DNA of 64,000 nucleotides, from contig NZ_JGZI01000010.1 in NCBI RefSeq assembly GCF_000741705.1, positions 434,001-498,000 of the forward strand. Direction: 5' to 3'. The position numbers and the translations under genes were made by a program. How positions within the stretch are numbered: position 1 is the first letter of the stretch; each line of letters begins with the position of its first letter. The stretch comes from Bifidobacterium psychraerophilum. GTDB lineage: Bacteria; Actinomycetota; Actinomycetes; Actinomycetales; Bifidobacteriaceae. The notes under the pieces are model-generated. The model saw nothing but the letters and a program-made list of their open reading frames with translations, made no database searches and was not told where the DNA came from. Positions 54,170 through 62,090 of this stretch are shown here, piece by piece.

Positions 54170-55633
54170 ATGGCCGACGAGACTGCCACAACACCCGAGA
54201 ACACCGAATCCGCTCAAGGGCAGACCGTTTCGCCTGATAACGCAGGCACAAAGACGCGCCCTGCACCGGCGGCCCCGGCACAGGCAGCACAACCCGGTGC
54301 GCATGCACCCAAACCCCATGTTCCTTCGCCATCGGCCCTGGCCAAGAAAACACCGGCCATCGCAGCACCCGTGCAGCAGAGCGCCTACTCGAAGGCCGAA
54401 GAGGACGCCGCAAAGACCTTCGGCAGGGTCGATGACCAAGGCAATGTCTTCGTCAACGAGAACGGCACCGAACGCATCGTGGGGCAATTCCCGAATGCCG
54501 AAGGCACCGAGGCCCTTGATCTGTACGCACATCGTTACCTCGACCTCAAGGCAAAGCTGGATCTCTTCGAAGCCCGCCTGAAAAGCTCGGAGATCAAGGC
54601 ACACGAAATCGACGAATCAATCAAAAGCCTGCATGAGGAGATCGCCGAGCCTCAGGTCGTGGGCGACATCCCGGCTCTGAACTCCGCGCTCGAAGCCATC
54701 ACGGTCGAGGCCGATAAGAAGAAGCAGGAACTGGCGGCGGCACGCAGATCCGCGATGGAGAAGGCCATCAAGGAACGCACCGCCATCGTGGAGAAGGCGG
54801 AGAACCTCGCCGCGTCGCTTGGAGACAGCACCAACTGGCGCTCGACCGCGGATAAGTTCCGCTCGCTCTTCGACCAGTGGCAACAGCATCAGCGCGCCAA
54901 CGTCCGCATCGACAAGACGGATGCGGACGCCCTGTGGAAGCGTTTCTCCTCGGCACGCACCGAATTCAACCAGGCACGCAGGAAGTGGGCGCAGAACCGC
55001 GACGCGGAACAGTCCAAAGCCAAGCAGCTGAAGGAAGAGATCATCGCCGAGGCCGATGCCATCAAGAATTCAACCGAATGGGCGGCAACATCGCATCAGT
55101 TCAATACGCTGATGGATCGTTGGAAGCAGGCGGGTCGCGCCGGACGCAACGAGGATGATGCCCTGTGGGCACGCTTCAGAGAGGCCGCCGACACCTTCTT
55201 CAATGCGCGTCAGAGCGACCGCGACGAGACCTCAAGCAACGAGAAGGAGAACCTCGCCAAGAAGGAGGCGCTGCTGGTCAAGGCCGAAGCCCTGCTCCCC
55301 GTGAAGAACGAGGAGTCGGCGAAACAGGCACGCCAGTCGCTTGCACAGATCCAGGAGGAGTGGGATCTCATCGGCTATGTCCCCCGCGAGGATGTCCACC
55401 GCATCGAAAGCCGCCTTGACAAGGTCGACAAGCAGATCAAAAGCGTTGAGGAGGCTGCCTGGAAGCAGTCCGACCCTGAAGCCGATGCGCGTAAATCGAG
55501 CTTCGAGGTGCAGTTGACCAGCCAGCTCGCCGAACTCGACGCCCGTATCGCCGCTGAAGGTGACGCCAAGAAGCGCAAGGCTTTGGAAGCTGAGAAAGCC
55601 GCCAAGGAGCAGTGGCTCAAAGTCATCAAGTAG
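54170..55633 (+). CDS. DUF349 domain-containing protein
   Basis: A 487-residue protein with an Ala/Pro/Thr-rich low-complexity N-terminus of about 70 residues and then at least three DUF349 repeats, each a helical unit with an alternating Trp/Lys pattern (STNWRSTADKFRSLFDQWQ, STEWAATSHQFNTLMDRWKQAG, VKNEESAKQARQSLAQIQEEW). It is highly charged and coiled-coil-like and has no membrane segment. The function is not established; the repeats suggest a scaffold or nucleic-acid-associated role. The ATG at 54170 has AAGGAG seven bases upstream. It diverges from hisS and converges on the (p)ppGpp gene. Confidence 0.88.
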   Translation: MADETATTPENTESAQGQTVSPDNAGTKTRPAPAAPAQAAQPGAHAPKPHVPSPSALAKKTPAIAAPVQQSAYSKAEEDAAKTFGRVDDQGNVFVNENGTERIVGQFPNAEGTEALDLYAHRYLDLKAKLDLFEARLKSSEIKAHEIDESIKSLHEEIAEPQVVGDIPALNSALEAITVEADKKKQELAAARRSAMEKAIKERTAIVEKAENLAASLGDSTNWRSTADKFRSLFDQWQQHQRANVRIDKTDADALWKRFSSARTEFNQARRKWAQNRDAEQSKAKQLKEEIIAEADAIKNSTEWAATSHQFNTLMDRWKQAGRAGRNEDDALWARFREAADTFFNARQSDRDETSSNEKENLAKKEALLVKAEALLPVKNEESAKQARQSLAQIQEEWDLIGYVPREDVHRIESRLDKVDKQIKSVEEAAWKQSDPEADARKSSFEVQLTSQLAELDARIAAEGDAKKRKALEAEKAAKEQWLKVIK

Positions 55634-55670
55634 GCCCTGTCTCCGCACGTGCAGTAAGCACACCATAACG

Positions 55671-55740
55671 AAACCGTGCGTGCGGGCACATCCGACGACC
55701 ATATCCGGTCGATCCATGTGCCCGCACGCACGGTTTTGTG
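55671..55740. terminator. Bidirectional terminator with 21-bp perfect stem
   Basis: AAACCGTGCGTGCGGGCACA and its exact complement (55717-55736) form a stem that extends to 21 bp. It is followed by TTTT on the plus strand and flanked by A-rich sequence that reads as T on the minus strand. It separates the DUF349 gene from the converging (p)ppGpp synthetase gene. Confidence 0.85.
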
Positions 55741-55908
55741 CTGTGTGGAAGCGGTCGCATGGCAGCGGTCGAAGGGGAAGCACGCCATGGCCATGTTGGG
55801 TGGATTCGCGGATGCCGCGTATCCGTGTACCGGGAACGGCCAAGGCCGGCGATCATGATGCCTGACTAAGCCACGCTCATGCGCACCGCAGCTTTCAGGA
55901 GCCGGAGC

Positions 55909-58290
55909 TCAGTTGTGGGATTGCATGTGGCGCAGTCTGGGCTCTGCGGAATCCTTGGCGCCCGTCAGGCGGTATACGTCGAATACGCCATCGATGCGGC
56001 GCACGCCGGTGAGCAGCGAATTCAGATGCTGAGGATCGGCCATCTCGAAGACGAACTGGCTGGTGGCCACGCGGTCACGCCCGGTCGCCTGGCTGCCTGA
56101 GAGGATATTGACACCGTGGTCGGCAAGCACCCTGGTCACGTCCGACAGCAGATGAGGGCGGTCCAGGGCCTCGACCTGGATCTTCACCATGAAGGTGCCC
56201 TTGGTGCTGGTCCATGAGACATCGACGATCCGCTCGGGCTGGCGTTCCTTGAGATCGAGCAGATTCTGGCAGTCGGCCCGATGAACCGAGACGCCCTGAT
56301 TCCTGGTGATGAAACCGACGATGGGATCACCCGGCACCGGTGTGCAACAGCGGGCCAGCTTGACCCAGATATCGCCCACGCCCTTGACCGAGACACCCTG
56401 TGACCCGCCGCTTGAGGAGCTTTGCTCGAGTTGGCGCAGCGGCAGGGACTCCTGCTCGACCTCGTCATCGACCTCGGAGGGGCCGGCGTCCTTCACCAGT
56501 CTCGAAATGACATTCTGAGTGGAGACCTGACCTTCACCGACCGCCGCATACACCGTTTCGGCATTCGGGAAGTTCAGTTCGTCGGCGATGCCGACCAGGG
56601 CCTCAGGCGTCAGCAATGAGGAGACCGGAAGGTTCTTTTTTTTGCGCATCGCGCGGGTCAGCTCGTCCTTGCCTTCCTCGATCGCCTCGGAACGGCGTTC
56701 CTTGCTGAACCACTGCCGTATCTTGTTGCGCGCCTTCGGGCTTTTGACGAAGCTCAGCCAATCATGCGAGGGCCCGTCATTATCGGATTTGCTGGTGAGT
56801 ATCTCGACCGTGTCGCCGTTCTCGAGTGTGGTGTCGAGGGGAACCAGACGACCGTTGACGCGCGCGCCCATCGTGCGATGCCCGACCTCGGTATGCACGG
56901 CATACGCGAAATCGACGGGTGTGGCGGCTGCGGGAAGGGAGACGATCTTCCCTTTCGGTGTGAAGACATAGACTTCGGATGAGCCCAGATCCTCTTTCAA
57001 GGAGCCGAGGAACTCATTGGAATCAGGCGTTTCGCTGGTCCAATCGGCAAGCTGTTGAATCCATTTGAGATTATCGGCCTCGGAGAGTTCGGACACCTCG
57101 GACTGCTCACGTTTGCGATCGGTGCGGTCAGGTGCCGAAAGCACACGTCCCGCCTTGCCGTTCTCCTTGTACTTCCAATGGGCCGCTATGCCGAATTCGG
57201 CACGACGATGCATATCCCAGGTGCGAATCTGGATTTCCACAGGCTTGCCACCGGGGCCGACGACCGTGGTGTGCAGCGACTGATACATATTCAACTTGGG
57301 CATCGCGATATAGTCTTTGAAACGTCCCGGAACCGGGTTCCACCGCGCATGAACCGCACCAAGGGCCGCATAACAGTCCTGAATCGAATCGACGACGATC
57401 CTGACACCCACCAGGTCATAGATGTTCGCGAAGTCATGCCCGCGAACGATCATCTTCTGATAGATACTGAAATAGTCCTTGGGCCGGCCCGTCACAATGG
57501 CTTCGATGCCTTGGCTGCCCAGATCGTCATTGATCTCGGCAAGGATCTGCTTGAGGTATACGTCACGCTGCCCGGCCCTACGGGCGACCAGAACCACGAT
57601 TTCGTTATAGATCTTGGGGTACAGGACTTTGAAGCTGAGCTCCTCGAGCTCCGTCTTGATGGCGTTCATGCCGAGCCGATTGGCCAGCGGCGCATAGACA
57701 TCGAGGGTTTCACGAGCCTTGCGCTGTGCACTGGTGGCCTTGACGTAACGCCATGTTCGCGCATTGTGCACCCGGTCGGCCAATTTGACCACAAGCACCC
57801 GAACGTCGCGGCTCATCGCGACGACCATTTTGCGAATCGTCTCCGCCTGGGCCGAATCCCCGTATTCCATTTTACTGAGCTTGGTCACGCCATCGACCAG
57901 ACCCGCGACCGTCTCCCCGAATTCATCGCGACACTGCTCAAGCGAATAATCCGTGTCCTCCACGGTATCGTGCAGCAGGCCGGCGGATACGACGGTCGGC
58001 CCCATCCCCAGATCAGCCAGGATCTGGGAAACGGCAAGAGGATGGATGATGTAGGGCTCACCGGATTTGCGGCGTTGCCCCGAATGCTGCACAACGGCAC
58101 GCTTGTAGGCCCTGTAGAGGATCGACATATCCTCATCGGGATGGTGCAGCTCACACATCTGCAGGATCGGTTCAAGTGGATTGATCGGATCGGTGCTTAT
58201 CTCGCAGCCGAGCGCGCGCGACGACAACCCCTGCGTGGTATCCGCAGCAGCATTGCTTCCGGTTCGTCCGGTCTCGTCGCCACCGACCAT
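55909..58290 (-). CDS. rsh: Bifunctional (p)ppGpp synthetase/hydrolase (Rel/SpoT homologue)
   Basis: A 793-residue stringent-response enzyme. The hydrolase domain has the HD pair His107-Asp108 (LLHDTVEDT) and VKLADRVHN. The synthetase domain contains DLVGVRIVVDS and R-F-K-D at 323-326, the signature of bifunctional enzymes (monofunctional RelA has EXDD). TGS (VYVFTPKGKIVSLPAAATPVDFA-type start), helical, zinc-finger-like and C-terminal ACT domains follow. It makes (p)ppGpp on amino-acid starvation and degrades it otherwise. The ATG at 58290 follows a GGGGGAG site at short spacing. Quasi-repeats lie in its upstream gap. Confidence 0.95.
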   Translation of the reverse strand: MVGGDETGRTGSNAAADTTQGLSSRALGCEISTDPINPLEPILQMCELHHPDEDMSILYRAYKRAVVQHSGQRRKSGEPYIIHPLAVSQILADLGMGPTVVSAGLLHDTVEDTDYSLEQCRDEFGETVAGLVDGVTKLSKMEYGDSAQAETIRKMVVAMSRDVRVLVVKLADRVHNARTWRYVKATSAQRKARETLDVYAPLANRLGMNAIKTELEELSFKVLYPKIYNEIVVLVARRAGQRDVYLKQILAEINDDLGSQGIEAIVTGRPKDYFSIYQKMIVRGHDFANIYDLVGVRIVVDSIQDCYAALGAVHARWNPVPGRFKDYIAMPKLNMYQSLHTTVVGPGGKPVEIQIRTWDMHRRAEFGIAAHWKYKENGKAGRVLSAPDRTDRKREQSEVSELSEADNLKWIQQLADWTSETPDSNEFLGSLKEDLGSSEVYVFTPKGKIVSLPAAATPVDFAYAVHTEVGHRTMGARVNGRLVPLDTTLENGDTVEILTSKSDNDGPSHDWLSFVKSPKARNKIRQWFSKERRSEAIEEGKDELTRAMRKKKNLPVSSLLTPEALVGIADELNFPNAETVYAAVGEGQVSTQNVISRLVKDAGPSEVDDEVEQESLPLRQLEQSSSSGGSQGVSVKGVGDIWVKLARCCTPVPGDPIVGFITRNQGVSVHRADCQNLLDLKERQPERIVDVSWTSTKGTFMVKIQVEALDRPHLLSDVTRVLADHGVNILSGSQATGRDRVATSQFVFEMADPQHLNSLLTGVRRIDGVFDVYRLTGAKDSAEPRLRHMQSHN

Positions 58291-58314
58291 CTCTCCCCCT
58301 GTCCCGTCTGTATT

Positions 58315-58385
58315 AGTACCGTCCGCACCATCACCATATACATAGTCACCGTGTGCATGACCGTCATCACATCAACCGTCGTATA
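58315..58385. repeat. Degenerate ACCRT repeats upstream of the (p)ppGpp gene
   Basis: ACCGT or ACCAT recurs at about 58318, 58327, 58333, 58348, 58359 and 58374 within 60 bp, roughly every 6 to 15 bases. The irregular spacing argues against a simple operator array. It may be low-complexity DNA around the promoter; no clear -10 could be fixed. Confidence 0.25.
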
Positions 58386-58461
58386 CACTGCCCGCCGTGC
58401 CTGCAGACCACCTGCACGGTGGAACCATCCTACATTCGTCCCGAAGAAGTACGCGCAAGGC

Positions 58462-58938
58462 TCAGGAGGAAACGCCGGTCGAACCGAAACCGTGTTCCGC
58501 CCGGTCCGATCCGGGGAGCCGGGAGGAAGGCACGAAACGTGCCTGGACGTATCGCTGAATCACCAGTTGGGCTATCCGGTCCCCCGCCGCGAATGCCACC
58601 GTGTGCTCGGGGTCCAGGTTGATCAGAGGCACTTTGACTTCCCCGCGATACCCGGCATCGATGGTCCCGGGCGCATTGAGGACCGTCACGCCCTTCTTGA
58701 TGGCGAGGCCGGAACGTGGATGCACCAGCCCCACATACCCGGAGGGAAGCGCCATCGCGACGCCGGTGGGAGCCAATACTCGCTCGAAAGGTTTGAGGGT
58801 GATATCCACGGTGGTGCACAGATCGGCACCGGCATCACCGTCATGCGCGTACCAGAGCTGTGCCGGATGTTCGGGATCGAGGGATTTGACCAGCACCTCA
58901 ATGCTTTCCGCCTCGGCATAGTCCTCGTCAAAGCTCAT
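58462..58938 (-). CDS. dut: Deoxyuridine 5'-triphosphate nucleotidohydrolase (dUTPase)
   Basis: A 158-residue trimeric dUTPase that converts dUTP to dUMP and keeps uracil out of DNA. The five conserved motifs are visible: DAGADL, HPRSGLA, GTIDAGYRGE, GDRIAQLVIQ and the C-terminal arm ending GFGSTG. The ATG at 58938 overlaps the TGA of the DUF4193 gene (TGATG), so the two are translationally coupled. A seven-residue longer start within the DUF4193 frame is less likely. Confidence 0.95.
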   Translation of the reverse strand: MSFDEDYAEAESIEVLVKSLDPEHPAQLWYAHDGDAGADLCTTVDITLKPFERVLAPTGVAMALPSGYVGLVHPRSGLAIKKGVTVLNAPGTIDAGYRGEVKVPLINLDPEHTVAFAAGDRIAQLVIQRYVQARFVPSSRLPGSDRAEHGFGSTGVSS

Positions 58939-59231
58939 CAGGCGGCGCACTCCTTGCATACGGGTTCGCCGTCGTCGGTCATATAGGCCAACTGGCTACG
59001 ATGCTTCACCAGGAAGCATACCGAGCAGATGAACTCATCTCCCTGCATCGGGATCACTGTCACCGAGGAGTCCTCATTGCTGAGGTCCGCACCTGGAAGT
59101 TCATAGTCTTCGGCGATAGCATTCTCATCATCATCTATGTCGCTGGATGTGCTCGGTGTGCCCTTGCCGAGAGCTTGCAGCGATTCCTCATCCTCGTCCT
59201 TGTTACGCGGGGAATCATAATCCTGAGCCAT
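58938..59231 (-). CDS. DUF4193 family protein
   Basis: A 97-residue acidic protein of the actinobacterial DUF4193 family. The first 60 residues are rich in Asp, Glu, Ser and Gly (disordered), and the last 35 form a small zinc-ribbon-like part with two CxxC motifs (ICSVCFLVKH and PVCKECAA). It might bind nucleic acid or RNA polymerase, but no function is established. It is translationally coupled to dut. Confidence 0.85.
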   Translation of the reverse strand: MAQDYDSPRNKDEDEESLQALGKGTPSTSSDIDDDENAIAEDYELPGADLSNEDSSVTVIPMQGDEFICSVCFLVKHRSQLAYMTDDGEPVCKECAA

Positions 59232-59387
59232 CGTCTTCCTTTCATCAGTGCCATATAGTGGTAATCACTGCGCCATAGGATACACGACTTTCTCAATGTC
59301 GTTTGATACGCGATTCGAAATACCTGAAAAATACCGTGTATGGGGCACAATGGAAGAGACAATCATGCGGAGGAAGTTGGTAAGCAA

Positions 59388-60638
59388 ATGCCTGAAGAAC
59401 CCATTAGGGTAGCTCATTTCGACCATGTCACCGACAGGGGCGATCTGGTCTTTGTGTTCGACCATCGGCATTTCGCTGTACGCATTGACGACACTCTCGA
59501 ACGTGGTCTTATGGAGGCCAAGCAGATCAGGGCGGAGGCCCAGGGCATCGTGCAGCCGCAGGCCTCCTCAGCCCTTCCGATTTCTTCAATTCAGTCGTAT
59601 ATCAGAGCGGGTGTCGAACCATCCCGGGTGGCTCAGCGCTTCTCGGTGAGCGAGGCGCTGGTCAGGCGCTTTTCAGCTCCTATAGAGACCGAGAAGAAGT
59701 ACGCCATCGAGCAGTTCCTTGCCGTTGCAGCCCCCAAGAAATCCGCTGCCAGAACGAATGAGGATCTGATCGAGGCCTCCCTTCGCAACGCCCGCATCAA
59801 CCCTGCGAACATCACATGGACCGCGACACGCCGGAACCACGAACCGTGGCACATCCACGCCAATTTCCAGGCCGCTGGCCGCATCGTGAAGGCGGATTGG
59901 TCCTGGGACATGCGTGACAACAGTGTCAGCAGCCTGAATGCGACAGCCAAGCGTCTGCTCGGCGAGCACGATGCCAAACAGGATATATTGCCATCGTCCA
60001 TGCGGCAGGCGCTCAGCGGCAGAGGGCCCGTCCCCTATGACTGGCTGACCGGTGACGCCTCGGAGGAGCTTCAGGAAAGCGAGATGCCCGCGGTGGTGCA
60101 GGATGAGGAAGGTGCCTCCCCCACAGGAGGCGCCGCTCATGCGGCCTCAAGCAGCTCGGATCCGACGGTCCGGCGTGTATCGCCACGCCCTGCCCAGCCA
60201 CCTCAACAGCATGGTGCTCCATCCGCCGGGGATTCCTCGCAGGGATCCGTTGCGCAACAACCCTCCACACCAGCGGCGCCCACATCCTCCACGGATGCCA
60301 AGGCGGGGCAGGCGGAAGGCTCCAAGGGACGTCGATCCACACGGGAACTGACCGGTTGGCTGTACGGCAAGCCGAAGCAGCCCACCGCATCGCAACACGA
60401 CTCCTCGACGGAGCCCACATCGAAGGTCCTGCACACCGACGCCTCAAAGCAGCAGTCCGAGAGCACAGAGGCATCACCCGATGCGGATGCCACCGGCACC
60501 GAGGCTGGGCGGTCACATTCCGAATCCACACCAGATGCTCGCAAGAGCGGCGAGAACAGCAAGCAACAGGACAACACCCATCGCAAATCGGGACGCTCCG
60601 CCGTTCCCAGCTGGGACGAGATCCTCTTCGGAGACTGA
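59388..60638 (+). CDS. sepH: Septation protein SepH (DUF3071)
   Basis: A 416-residue protein with an N-terminal DUF3071 domain (about 1-180) containing a helix-turn-helix-like segment (SSIQSYIRAGVEPSRVAQRF) and DLIEASLRNARINP, and a long C-terminal low-complexity tail rich in Ser, Thr, Pro, Gln and Glu. SepH stimulates FtsZ assembly in Streptomyces and mycobacteria. Residues at the extreme C-terminus (WDEILFGD) form a conserved end. The ATG at 59388 fits the family start MPEEPIRVAHFDHVT; the ribosome-binding site is weak and distant. Confidence 0.92.
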   Translation: MPEEPIRVAHFDHVTDRGDLVFVFDHRHFAVRIDDTLERGLMEAKQIRAEAQGIVQPQASSALPISSIQSYIRAGVEPSRVAQRFSVSEALVRRFSAPIETEKKYAIEQFLAVAAPKKSAARTNEDLIEASLRNARINPANITWTATRRNHEPWHIHANFQAAGRIVKADWSWDMRDNSVSSLNATAKRLLGEHDAKQDILPSSMRQALSGRGPVPYDWLTGDASEELQESEMPAVVQDEEGASPTGGAAHAASSSSDPTVRRVSPRPAQPPQQHGAPSAGDSSQGSVAQQPSTPAAPTSSTDAKAGQAEGSKGRRSTRELTGWLYGKPKQPTASQHDSSTEPTSKVLHTDASKQQSESTEASPDADATGTEAGRSHSESTPDARKSGENSKQQDNTHRKSGRSAVPSWDEILFGD

Positions 60639-60652
60639 ACGCGTCAGAACCT

Positions 60653-61900
60653 TCAGGCCATATCGATGAGGCAGGGAATATCCATCTCCATTTTGGTGAG
60701 GGAACCGTGGACGCTCGGCAGACGGGTGGCCTTATCGCTTTGCACGCGGCTGTCGACGATGGTCGCGGTTCCCGCGGCACTGACGATCACATCACCTATC
60801 ATCGCCTCGACGCGTTCCTCGACCTGTCCGAAAAGCCCTTGTTCGACCGCCTCATCCCTGGTCCAGCACGTGGCATCCTCGCCCAATGCCGTATGCCACC
60901 TCCGGGCGATGTCAGCGGCATCAGCCTGATCCGTCGAATAGAGCATCGGTGCGCGCGGCTCACCACCGACGAGCGCGACGTCCTCACTGAGGGATTCATG
61001 TCCGGCGATATCACAACGATCACGTGGTGATGCCGAGAGCATGCCGTGATCCGCAACGATCACGATCAGGGTGCCTTTGGGCGCGCAGCGATGCAGCAGG
61101 GCCAATTGGGCGTCGATCTTCTCGAAGGCCCCGATCCACGCGTCAGAATCCCAGCCGTAGTTATGGCCGACCTTGTCCGCATCCCGAATATACAGATACG
61201 TGAGTCCGGGCTGCCTGGCGGCCGTGCATGCGGCCATCACCCGTGCCTGCGCGTCGTCATGACCCACATACCGCGAACCCCTCAGCGCGGCCTCGGTGAG
61301 TGGCGAAGCCGCGAATTTCGGCATACCCGACGAGGTCGCGCGCACGCCTTGCCTCGTCAGGGATTCAAAGATGGTGTCCTGCCGCTGAAGATCGTGCGGA
61401 TCCGGGGCATGTTTGAACTGGATGAGTTGGCTGAGTTCCCGTGTCTCAGGGTTGATCTGCGTGTACCCGGTCATGCCGGTCAGTCCCGGGCACGTCCCGG
61501 TACCGAAGGTGCCCATCGCAGCGACGGTGGTGCTGGGGAAGCATGTGCTGATCGGGCGTTGGTTGAGCGAATCCTCCATCAGTGAGCGCATATAGGGAAC
61601 ATGGCCGAGACGTTTGTTGAGATTCCAGAAACCAAGACCATCGACCAGCACCACAATCGCAGAGGATGCGTCAGGGATGCCCAGGGTTTCCTGCAGGACC
61701 TTCGGATCGTGGTGGATGGCGGTGCTGACCGGGGCACCCAGTGCGGAGGTCAACGCGGGAAGGACCGACGAGAGATGATAGGCACCGCCCCTATGGAAAC
61801 CGTCGGCACCGGCCTCGGCCACGGCATCGCCGTAGCGTGCGACTTCGGCTCGTTGCAGGAGGACACTGTCATCGGGGATCTCAACACTCATAGACTCCAT
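60653..61900 (-). CDS. Nucleotide pyrophosphatase/phosphodiesterase-like protein
   Basis: A 415-residue protein of the alkaline phosphatase/NPP superfamily. Metal ligands and the nucleophile are visible in VVLVDGLGFW, the Thr of FPSTTVAAMGT, RDADKVGHNYG and IVADHGM. It has no signal peptide, so it is probably cytoplasmic. It would cleave a phosphodiester or pyrophosphate bond; the substrate is unknown. It starts at 61900 (MESMSVEIPDD) or three codons later. It converges on sepH with a 14-bp gap and no terminator. Confidence 0.88.
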   Translation of the reverse strand: MESMSVEIPDDSVLLQRAEVARYGDAVAEAGADGFHRGGAYHLSSVLPALTSALGAPVSTAIHHDPKVLQETLGIPDASSAIVVLVDGLGFWNLNKRLGHVPYMRSLMEDSLNQRPISTCFPSTTVAAMGTFGTGTCPGLTGMTGYTQINPETRELSQLIQFKHAPDPHDLQRQDTIFESLTRQGVRATSSGMPKFAASPLTEAALRGSRYVGHDDAQARVMAACTAARQPGLTYLYIRDADKVGHNYGWDSDAWIGAFEKIDAQLALLHRCAPKGTLIVIVADHGMLSASPRDRCDIAGHESLSEDVALVGGEPRAPMLYSTDQADAADIARRWHTALGEDATCWTRDEAVEQGLFGQVEERVEAMIGDVIVSAAGTATIVDSRVQSDKATRLPSVHGSLTKMEMDIPCLIDMA

Positions 61901-62090
61901 TCAACCACCAGCGCTTTGCAACCGCCCGCATGGGAGGACCGAGGGGCCGGATTCGCGATGATGCGGGAGAGGGTGTGCAGGGGCGCGGCGGGTGGTGAAA
62001 TAGGGCGTAAATCAGGTCAATAACGGTCAAACATCCCTAGGTGTTGGATAATGGATGCCGGATTACCGCAACACAGGAGAGCACAACCGC

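Noticed and set aside
57055-58986. 643-codon plus-strand open frame opposite the (p)ppGpp synthetase and dut genes
   Set aside because: It is the complementary shadow of genes with clear motifs, spans two genes, and has no ribosome-binding site or recognisable domain.
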